Assembly: GCA_963921935.1 (NCBI GenBank)
Contig: OY998177.1
Span: 102,167,015-102,231,014, forward strand
From: Galeruca laticollis
Lineage: Eukaryota; Arthropoda; Insecta; Coleoptera; Chrysomelidae
DNA length: 64,000 nucleotides
Reading direction: 5' to 3'
Shown: positions 21,746 through 31,184 of the stretch, piece by piece
Layout: every line of letters starts with the position of its first letter
Position numbering within the stretch: position 1 is the first letter of the stretch
The notes under the pieces: model-generated
What the model was told of the DNA's origin: nothing
Seen by the model: the letters and a program-made list of their open reading frames with translations, nothing else
The model's database searches: none
Translations under genes and position numbers: made by a program

Positions 21746-22460
21746 TTTCTCATATTTCTACCATGCTCAACCGAGTCACAAAATTCATACAATTCCAAAA
21801 AATTATTTCTGGAAAGCGAGGTTAGGGATTTGAACTCATCGTCACTAAAACTGTTTATATCCTCCCAGTTTCTGACTTGGCGATTTTCATGGGCCATATC
21901 TCTTAAAACTTGAAGGAACATATTTGTCATTGTGTAAGGTTTATTTATAAAATTCAAACCCTCTTGTAATTGGGGCAATAAAAAACCACGATCATCCAAA
22001 TGATGGCTACAAATTCTTAAAAAATCGGGTACATACGAGTATATGTTACACGCAACAAAAATGTCAACTGTATACTTTAAAGTTACTCGTTGAAGGTTTA
22101 CTCTTGATTCACATATTATGCAGGAGCGGCTTGTAGCAGGTGAAAAAAGATTTAACCGTAGGTAATTATTATTATTTTCTATTTTTTTTTCGTTTCATTT
22201 GCTATAGAAATATTACAATTAGTACATATCCGTGTGTTGTCAAAAATATCGACGACAGAAAATCCAGCTGCTTGCCTTCTGTTACTGGCAATTTGAAGAA
22301 AATATATATTATCATCGCGAATTAATCGAACAGTTTGTCTTGGAAAATATATGTTATCATCGCGAATTAAACGAACAGTTTGTCTTGGAAAATAAAAGTG
22401 ATCACAAACGTAACACTGCATTCTATTTGCAGAAACCATATTATAATATCTCAACACAAC
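21746..22460 (-). pseudogene. DDE/SWIM transposase, N-terminal part
   Basis: The minus frame 22437-22179 starts with a Cys pair (CYVC) and later has ICTNCN, probably an N-terminal zinc finger. It carries a perfect-looking in-frame duplication of 16 residues (YFPRQTVRLIRDDNI twice, 22305-22400). After a gap, 21999-21746 encodes an acidic helical region (WEDINSFSDDEFKSLTSLS) like the part preceding the DDE core in related proteins. The gene is then cut by the foldback block and resumes at 19803. Confidence 0.65.
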
Positions 22461-22539
22461 AATTAATGTTAAATTGACAATGCCAATGAGGAACATCTCT
22501 AACGCACTTCATTTGTTTCCACAGCACACTTGTTTAGAA

Positions 22540-22965
22540 TAGTACAAAATGGTTTGGAATGAAGAACGGTCAAAAATAAAGTTACATAGTGTTTACTGTT
22601 TTGACATATAAACCCATTTCACATTATATGTATACAAGGTGATTGCTAATTCATCCACAGAAAGGCGTTTCTTAAAAAAAATTACACCCTGTATATTAAG
22701 GAATTCGTTAATAATATTGATTATGGAGTAATAAATAAATACCTAGATAACAATACTTTTTATGAAATACAGGCTGATACGTCTAATTCGTTTTTGATGG
22801 AGCAACTATTAAAGAAATGTTCATTTTTCAGAATCACCCTATATTTTTCAATTCGATCCGTCAAAATGTACAATCTATTTATTTTTGTCATTAGCTGTAA
22901 GCAATTAATACCTTCGCATAATTTCGGTATGATCCGTTTTTGAGATTCCAATATACAGGGTCAAT
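22540..22965 (+). repeat. Third, direct-orientation copy of the 17.9-18.3 kb arm segment
   Basis: This matches 17850-18300 in the same orientation with scattered changes (GTTTACTGTT, ACAGAAAGGCGTTTCTTAA, TTTTTCAATTCGATCCGTCA). It lies inside the element, upstream of the right arm, so the element holds two direct and one inverted copy of this segment. Confidence 0.75.
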
Positions 22966-24150
22966 CATAACTATATGGCGATAGGATAATAACCTCAATA
23001 AAATATTGCTGTGGAAAAAGATAAAGGGCGTTAAAGTTGAATTTTTTTCGTTTTTTTTTGCTAATAATTTCACTGTATATTTATCGATTGTTATCAAAAT
23101 CGACACAGAGGCATAATTTTATACTGGCAATATTATTTTATGTATTATTTGATATTTTGTTACAGGGGGAGCCTCGTGAAGGATTTCTGATGATGAAATT
23201 GACTGGTAACTTTTGTTGACGAAATTCTTTAGTGATTTTTATTAGAAAATATGACATAAACATAATTTTTACGTAATATTGGTACTCCTGTTCAAACACG
23301 ATGTTCTCATTCGTTTTCGAGAAAAACGCAATTGAACAGTTCAGAGTATCGGAAGGGGATTTCAAATATTATAACTCGCAAATGGTTATTATACTCGTAC
23401 ATGAATGATATTTAATATGGTTCACTATATACATATATTGGAATCTCAAAAACGCATCATACTAAAATTATATGAAGTTATTAATTGCTTGAAGCTAATT
23501 ACAAAAATAAATAGATCGCACATTTTGACGGATCGAATTGAAAAATATTAGGTGATTCAGAAAAGGGGATATTTCTTTAATTATTGTCGCATCAAAAACT
23601 AGTTATTAAATGCATAATCAATATTAATAACAAATTCCCTAATATACAGAGTGTAATTTATTATTTTTTAAGAAACGCTGTGGATGAATTAACAATCACC
23701 CTGTATACATCGAATGTAAAATGGGTTTATATAATGTCAGAACAGTAAACATTATGTAGGTTTTTATTTTTGACCATGTTTTCATTCTATATCACATTCT
23801 CCCAGAATTTCAAAAACTCCCCCTGATGTAACTGAAAACCACCCTGTATATGTTTCCATTTTGAACTATTTATGTGTACGTTTGCGTTAGACTAGGACAT
23901 ATTAATGCTACAATCAACTAGAAATGCTTATTTTTTCTTTTTAATCAAGTTACGTAGTTTCAAATAATATGGATTTCTCGACTTTAACACCCTGTATTTT
24001 AAAATCTAGTCATAGGATTGAATTGGTCCCATGGACACTTTTGGTCAACAAGTCGAGACAACATCATATTCAAAATTTATTACATTTGACGGAACGCCAC
24101 TTTACCATTAGAAAAGGGCGGGGTCCTCTCTCGCTGGTCGGTCCTGTATA

Positions 24151-25324
24151 TATTAGTGCCTTTTTTACTAGATAATTCTAGATTGCGGCTTACACAAAAA
24201 CAATTGGCTCTCTGCCATTTTCGAGATTAGACTGGTCACAAAAACAATATCAAGATAAGATAGTCACAAAAAACCGTAAACATTTCTAAGAAATCCCTGC
24301 GCATGCGTCATAATTTTAACTTTTATACATGGCTTAGACAGAGTCGGATTCAGGATCTACACTAGTGTGCTATTTCGTAACAGTGATTATGCTCATTTAT
24401 TCGAGATAAGTTTAATATTCCACAGCAAGTAAAAATAAGAAAAACTGATTTGTACGTTTCGGGAAATTAATTATAACGCGATTTACTGCAAAAATAAACG
24501 GGAAAAAGATAAATAAATGAAAATAACTTATGCTATCAAGAAGCATACAATTTATGTTTAAAAAAAGTCACCTATTGAGTTTCAATATCTAATTTTATAC
24601 GGATATTATGAGCGATTGAAATTGTAGTAAGTATTGAATACACGATAACAAGAATTTATAAGAACCTCTATGTTCAAAGTGAAAAAAAATGTACTTAAAT
24701 TTGGTAATTAAATTTTGTAATATCGCTCAAAAATATTGAAAATTGACCCTGTAACGTCGATTATCGTAAACCATGCATGAAATGTTGATTAAGGTCATGA
24801 CAGACGTAATCCCTTCATGAAAATTAATGCTACAAGATTATTAAGTGCTTAAGGTTGTCACTCTTCAATAAACTTTGTTATGAAAACGCATGATCTTAAA
24901 AAAAATTCATTAATTGCCTAACGATTTTATGAAAAATATGTAGACATTTTTTTGCAAAATTTCCTGCTCTTTCGAATGGTCTTATTCAAATTTTATAAAA
25001 ACGCTTATTAAATAAGTTATAAACAAAAAAACATATTTTTCTACTTCCGCTACTAAAATCGCACTTTGAACACGGGTTTGACATGCACAAAACGACTCTT
25101 TTAACACTAGTGTTAAAAATGCGAAAAGTCACATCTCGTTTATCTTTTGTTTTTTAAACGTCAAATCAAGTGTATCTTTTGTATGTTAAATTTCATGCTT
25201 CTTGATAATTTTGTTATTTGCGTCATTTGATTTATCAGTCAGCTGTCAGTCATCGTCCGTCATGTAATGAATATAATTCAAATATAATATAATGTTTTCC
25301 TTCCCGCGGGCGAAGAAAAAGTAT
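24151..25324. other. AT-rich intronic stretch with nothing firmly recognised
   Basis: The only structure noted is a short palindrome, CTTTTAACACTAGTGTTAAA, near 25095. No gene or element boundary could be supported. Confidence 0.45.
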
Positions 25325-25699
25325 AGTAAGCACCTCGTGTTAAAAACGTCTTTAGTCACTCGTTTCACAAGGAACTCGTTCCCCAGACAGCACACAATAT
25401 CCATTAGACATCCATAAGATATCCTTATGGATATCCTGTATATCCACTGGATATAGATGAATAGCCTATAGATATACAATGGATATCCATATGTCGGCCT
25501 ATATCTAGGATATATGTGTTATCTTATGAATGTCTTTGGAGATATCTACTGGATATCTCGTTAATGTCTCATGGATATCCTATGTTCACATTTGGTATTT
25601 CCACTTATCGTCCCATGGATATTAATAGGATATTTTATTTTCACATTTGGTATATCCTTCCTCCTCAAACATGAATATCTGAGAATATATTACTAATAC

Positions 25700-26040
25700 G
25701 TACTGGTGGAAATACAAGGTGGTCCAACGAAAACAATACAAAACAAAAGTTTTTTATGTCTACAGATCTGGAATAATATTAACAGAAAATATTTTATCCA
25801 GTCAACCAGTACAAAATATTATAGATACACAGGGTGGATAGTCTAGTATTTAAGTAGACGACTGTAAAATATTGTGGTCCAGTGAAAAATATTCAAATTC
25901 TCATCTCGTATATCTGTTATATTTTGTACTGATTGACCAGAACTATTATTTCCAGTTAATTTTATTCCAGATCTGTGGATATATACAACTTTTGGTAAGC
26001 ATTGGTTTTGTTGGCCATCTTGTATTTCTACCAGCAGTTA
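25700..26040. repeat. 340-bp MITE with about 130-bp inverted arms
   Basis: The left arm (TACTGGTGGAAATACAAGGT, then AGATCTGGAATAA) and right arm (TTATTCCAGATCTG, then TTGTATTTCTACCAGCAGTT) are inverted copies around a short centre. It is nested in the 25382-27957 element. Confidence 0.65.
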
Positions 26041-26644
26041 CTAGTCAGACATTCATCTGTGAATAAGAAGGTACAAATAGAATTACATTTTTCATAATTG
26101 TAGTATTATTTGACATATGATGAAATGATATACTATGGAATAGAATGATAGAAAATACTTTATTTTATGTAATATACATATTTGCATATACATCAATAAT
26201 TGTTCTTCCTCACCACCTAGGTCATCTAATCTGCACAGTTCTTTCTGTAAGAACGAGAAAAGAAATATTATAGATTTTCTAGGTCAGCTATACCGTATAG
26301 GTACGCCCGAATATAAGATGCAATTTTTTTGTAAAATAACGTTTTGATCATTGGCCCGCGTCTTGTATTCGAGCACATACCTGTAATAAGAACATTTCTT
26401 ATCACCTGAACATCATTATTATTATTGAGCTCAGAAGATTTTTTAATCAAATCAGCCGAGCCCTCAGCACAGTTTATCATGAAACAAAGTAAAAGCCGAG
26501 GTAAAACATTTTTCACACCATGCTATTTTACATTGTATAAGTATACAAAACGCTTTTAATGTAGGTAATCAATCATAAATATCAATAAAATATAGGAGAC
26601 GTAGAAATATTCACAATTAAGGTAAGAAATAACATATACATACT

Positions 26645-27600
26645 GTAAAGGGGTTCGTGAGTGTGGTAGAGCATAAAAGGGGTTGGATGGTTAGATATAT
26701 TTCTTTATTCAACCTACAATAAATATTTACAATTAAAACCTAAAACTCTGTACAAAAAGTATATATACAAGATTTATTGGTCCTGGAGGTGGGCAGTCTC
26801 ACAGGGGGGTCGTCGGATTGGGTCGCGGATTATTCTTCTCGGTTGTCCAGCTTCCTCACTGAGACGCTAGGTTCCTATAACCAAAGGGGTGTGTCAGGGT
26901 CGAGATCTCGCGTTCAACGCACAGCGTGATCTTGGAGGTCGGGAGTTTGCTCCCGTCCCGGGCTCAACGCGCTCCTGAATTTCGGCTAATCGGGAAGGCC
27001 TCGGTCCTGCGCTCAACACGCTGCAGGGCTTGACCTAGGGTAGTTGGCGTCCGCCCCAAGCTCAACACGCTTTAGGACATGGTCCGATATACAGGTTTGC
27101 TTAGCGTCTAGCCTCGAATTCAACGCACACCAAGGGGTCAACGAGAAGCGGGATATTTATGTGTTCACGATTCCTAAGCTCAACACGCTCCGGAATATAG
27201 TGTAACACTTCGGTTATTTTCAGTTATCCATATCGAAATTCATTCTTCACAAAGCACAAATCATCAAATCAATAAAAATAAATCTTAATCAACGTAAATC
27301 AGCTACCCAGGTTTTAATAACATATTTAAGATTATGTTAAACCCACTAAACTTGATTCTTGCCAAACGACCAGGCTTTTGATTGGTTAATATGCGAACGG
27401 CACGAACAGCGAACTGAAAAACTTAAAACTTCGTTATGTCTGAACGTCAGGGAATGTCACGCTCAACGGCGAACGGTAACAGCAACGGAGAATATAAATG
27501 CGCAAATATGAAAGTAGCTTTTTAACTTTCAACGGAAACGGCAACTGCGACCGGAAACGGCAACTGCAAGCTTATAAATCGGCCTTTAAACGTTGTCATG
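26645..27600. repeat. GC-rich block with repeated CTCAACRCGCT motif
   Basis: Much higher GC than its surroundings. TCAAC(A/G)CGC-type motifs recur at about 26911, 26963, 27011, 27059, 27119 and 27178, about 48-60 bp apart. Near 27530-27565 CGGAAACGGCAACTGC occurs twice. A TATA-like motif (minus strand) is near 27490 and a reversed AATAAA near 26700, so a solo LTR in minus orientation is possible. No protein-coding frame was found. Confidence 0.45.
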
Positions 27601-28022
27601 AGATATTGTGTGTTAAGAACACGTTTATATTTATATTTTTCCAATTTCACGTCTTGAATAAAACCAAAAATACGTTCAGCACTGACAAAAATGCGACAGA
27701 AAATAGTAATAGATATCCATGGATATAATATCAGGAGATTAAGACATTTATGTATTGAAGGTATTATGTATTAGAACTTCCTTCCCAATCATTTTTATGT
27801 GATTATTCAATATATTATCAGTAAAATAGAAAATAATTTTTTTCATATCCATGAAATACATTCAGTGTATACCCATTAGATAGCTTACTTGGACTGGATA
27901 CTCTGTGGATATTGGGCTATCCACTGGATATCTAGTGGATATTGTGTGCTGTCTGGGATCCGCTTCGCTCCACTCGTGCCTAGTAAAACTCGTGACTAAA
28001 GTAACCTTTTTGACACTTGATA

Positions 28023-30653
28023 GGGGAGAGTTGGACAAAACCGGGTACCAGTATAAAAACTGACTACTTCTTCTGCTATGTTAGAGTAGCAAACGTTTGC
28101 TACAGATAGAAATATTCTCAAATTACTTAAGGTTAATATACCAATGTCAATTTTTATAAATATTCTTAAATTTTTCATTTTTTTTATTTTTAAGAAAATA
28201 TTGCAAAATACCCGGTTTTTTCCAACCGGTATGATAAAACCGGGTAGTAACTTAACTACCATGCAAAAAGACTGATAGGCAGAAAATAAAATATTTATTG
28301 AAAATATGTGAACAAAAATCGAAAATCTATGAACAGAAGTCGCAAATAAAAACATCATCTACATCAGCATAGGAACTACAGGCTTCATGAGCCCATTTGT
28401 TGCAAGACACACATTTTATCCAGCTTTCCTTTGCCTTAGAGTTTGAATATAATTCATTGCAATACAGACACGTATCGTCATTATTATATTCTTCCTCCGA
28501 ACTATCAGAATCTGCAATCTTTAATTTCGGAACCAATTTTGTTTTTGGTGCAGCCTTTTTTACCACACTTTTTCCTTTTTTTGTCCGGTTCATATTCATA
28601 TTTAGCTTTAATTTTTTTACCACTGGAGATTTTTTAAAATTTGCCTCTAACTCAGACTTATAAGGAGATGATGTTATTACAGCAGCCTTTCCTCTTCTCC
28701 TGTTATCGTTGGGTGGCTTCCTGGTTGCCTTAGGGATCGGAAAAACCTCCTACCTGGAGGTAATGGAGCTAATAATTGTGTAGCTGTCAGCTTTCTTGTT
28801 GAAGTAGAATCTTTATCGAGTTCTTTGCCTAAATACTTGTTCAAATCGGATGTCGTAGATTCATCTTCTTGTATATTTACTTCTCGCTCTGTAGTTTCTG
28901 AGGGAGCAAACATCCACTCAGGAAAAACTTCAGGATTAAGCGGATAAATTCCAGACTTCCTGAAACCATTTATTGCAGTTTGCATAATTGCCGATTTAAC
29001 AAAAGCCTCACCAAAGAGTTCTCCCACTTCATAAATTGTAACACGTCTTCCAGGATGCTGGCGCATCCATTTTCTTACTTCTTCTCCATAATATGTGTTC
29101 AAGGGAGCCATAAATGACACGTTAAGTGGTTGTAACCGGTGCGTAGTATGCGGTGGAAAGCATATATGATAATAACGTGATTTTCTCTGGCCAGATTTAT
29201 CAACTCCAGGCTTTTTGTATGGGTCGCGTGTCCATCAAGAAGCAAAAGAACAGGATTTTCTGGTGTCGGGTGAGTAAACTCGATGAACTTTTTAAACCAC
29301 TTAATAAAAATATCTGTTTGGATCCATCCACTTGGGTGGAACTCAGCAAATGTTCCAGGAGGAGCGTGGTCTAAAAGTTGCGCATTTGGAAGCTTTCTAG
29401 GAAAAATCAGCATTGTAGGCATATAGGAACCACTTGCACTCATGCAGATTTCGGCGGTAACCAAGGTTCCTCTTTCAGCGGAAACCAGAGCACCAATTTG
29501 TCGTTTTCCTCTCATAAAAATAACTTTAGATTGCTTGTTGGGGACAGTTGTAATTCCCGTTTCATCAACATTCCATATGCGCTCAGGAGGAAACTTGTGT
29601 TGGTTATAAACTTGTGTTAATAGAGTGAAAAACTTCCATACTGCTGCTCGGTTAAATCCTATAGCTCGTCCAATTGAAGTAGCTTCTGGAGTCCTTAATC
29701 GAAGATTTCATGCCATGACAAACACGAATAAAGCCAACATTTACCAGCCATTTACTTTTCTGTATTAAAATTGTGGTTGATGTTATTCTGCACGGCTAGT
29801 TCGTAAACAAGAATTCTTAGTTCAGATAAAGTAAATCCGAATAGTCTGCTTTCCATTTGGAAGACATGCGAAGCTAGCTCATCCTCTTGGGCAGCGCTAA
29901 ACACAGGCTTGTACCGGCCCAGACCTAAAATTATTTATATTTTAAATAAGAAAACAGAAATAAATTAAAGGTAATTCCTATCTTTCTTACTAGCTTCTTC
30001 AACAGAGTTACCATTTCTTACTTTTTTCACACGATCTTCTGAAGTGGATTGAGGAACATTAAAACTTTGAGAGGCTCTTTTGTATCCCATCCTATGTTCT
30101 AGCACTTCAACTATTGCATTTTGCATGCTTTCTTGATCCCATGACTGACGAGTAGTTTTTCGTTTATAATGCGACATGTTGTAGTTAACTAAAAGCAAAA
30201 GAACAGCTGTAGAAACTGGAAGTAACAAAAGGTCTGATAAAATCGGGTACCCAGTTTTGTCGATTTTCGGACTACCCGGTTTTGTCCAACTCGTAAACGA
30301 GACATTAAATATTATTTAAATTTTTTGGTTATGAAATTATATTCAAAATTTTTGGCCAAATTAAAGGTAATATATTAGGTTACATGTATTAAATTTTGAA
30401 ATAGTCATTAGTTATTCAGTTAAGGAAAAAAACTATAAACTTACCTTAAAAATCGAGTTTGCTACCCCAAAAAACAGGCGAGGTGTTACTGCTCCGGCAC
30501 AGGTTACTCAAATGATGTAGAAATGGATACACGCGACTGTTGGCGGTTTAGGGACACTAATTTTAACATTGTCTAATAGATGGCAGCAGTTAGTTAGATG
30601 AATTAAGGGGTACCCGGTTTTATCAACCTACCCGGTTTTGTCCAACTCTCCCC
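28023..30653. mobile_element. pogo-like (Tc1/mariner superfamily) DNA transposon A
   Basis: 2,631 bp with inverted ends GGGGAGAGTTGGACAAAACC and TA duplications on both sides (28021-28022, 30654-30655). The motif AAAACCGGGTA is repeated subterminally on both sides (about 28210, 28236, 30243, 30282, 30610). It encodes, on the minus strand, a psq-type helix-turn-helix, a DDE_1 domain and a PHD-like finger. It lies in the 14.2-kb DDX11 intron, 256 bp before an exon. Confidence 0.9.
28327..30177 (-). pseudogene. pogo-like transposase: HTH_psq, DDE_1, PHD-like finger
   Basis: ATG at 30177 opens an HTH_psq exon (SHYKRKTTRQSWDQESMQNA, MGYKRASQSFNVPQST) with a plausible gtaaga donor at about 29985. 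The DDE part follows in broken frames: first Asp in NVDETGI (about 29570), FPRKLPNAQLLDHAPPG, second Asp in LLLLDGHATHTKS, and after a frameshift near 29150 NTYYGEEVRKWM and FRKSGIYPLNPEVFPEWMF. At 28500-28330 a PHD-like finger (CLYCNELY, WIKCVSCNKWAHEAC, CDFC) ends the protein. There are several frameshifts and a stop, so it is inactive. Confidence 0.85.
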
Positions 30654-30655
30654 TA

Positions 30656-30909
30656 CTTAATATACTATTTCAACTAACATTGTTTAATAAAAAAATCTCA
30701 CACAATATTGAGCTGTGGACTCTTCGGATTTTGTTTTCGGATATCAAAACGAAGACATTCCAACAAACTCTAAAACTCTGGGAATTTGTTCAAAGTTATT
30801 TTCCTAGTTGACTCTACTATAATTTTTTTGTTAGTTTATGTCAATCTAAATAATTCTCCAGTGGAGCCATTTCGGAAGAACGGAAACTACCATTTATATT
30901 TATTCGTAG
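30656..30909 (+). other. DDX11 intron remnant before an exon
   Basis: AT-rich intron sequence ending in the tattcgtag acceptor. Nothing else is recognised. Confidence 0.6.
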
Positions 30910-31150
30910 AGCAACAGCGTGAAGGGTATACTTTTAGAAACTTGCCGATTAGTAACAGGAGGTATAGTTGTATTTTTCCCATCGTACAACTACGAAAATT
31001 GGATATGGCAGCAAGTAGAAAAGATTAATTTTGGTAGGAAAGTATTTAGAGAACCTCAAACGGCCGGACAAGTAGATTCGGTTTTAGAAAAATACGCAGA
31101 AGCGATTAGTAGTCCTGGTAGTAAAGGTGCTTTACTTTTCAGTGTTGTTG
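30910..31150 (+). CDS. DDX11: DDX11/CHL1-like helicase, coding exon (second in window)
   Basis: The exon has 80 codons plus one base, with acceptor tattcgtag and donor gtaagt. It encodes ILLETCRLVTGGIVVFFPSY (start of helicase domain 2), FGRKVFREPQTAGQVDSVLE and GALLFSVVG, the start of motif V. Phase 0 in and phase 1 out match the neighbouring exons. A transposon starts only 34 bp downstream. Confidence 0.93.
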
Positions 31151-31184
31151 GTAAGTTTTTTTTTTTGCTTTAAGGATGAATGTA

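Larger units (their letters stand above)
17505..24150. mobile_element. 6.6-kb DNA element with long inverted arms and a DDE/SWIM transposase
   Basis: The left arm (about 17505-18335) is inverted and repeated at about 23390-24150. Both contain TGGATTTCTCGACTTTAA (or its complement) and TTTGACGGATCGAATTGAAA. Many short CAGGGTG/CACCCTGTATA motifs are scattered through the arms. Between them lies a minus-strand transposase gene in pieces (22460-18517), split by the foldback block at 19811-21745. A third, direct copy of the arm lies at 22540-22965. Ends and target duplication were not resolved. Confidence 0.75.
25382..27957. mobile_element. Non-autonomous DNA element with CCCAGACAGC inverted ends
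   Basis: The ends match as inverted repeats for about 22 bp (CCCAGACAGCACACAATATC), and the inward sequence is rich in GGATAT/ATATCC steps on both sides (25400-25640 and 27840-27945). The interior contains another MITE and a GC-rich block. No transposase is seen. No target duplication was clear. Confidence 0.7.
25325..28020. repeat. Outer inverted repeat flanking the 25382-27957 element
   Basis: The left flank (about 25340-25381) and right flank (about 27960-28020) are rough inverted copies sharing the CTTTAGTCACTCGTTT / ACTCGTGACTAAAG block. The inner element appears to have inserted into the middle of a small palindromic MITE. Confidence 0.5.

Noticed and set aside
26268..26516. 82-codon minus ORF inside the 25.4-28 kb element
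   Set aside because: No domain recognised, and the flanks are non-coding repeat.
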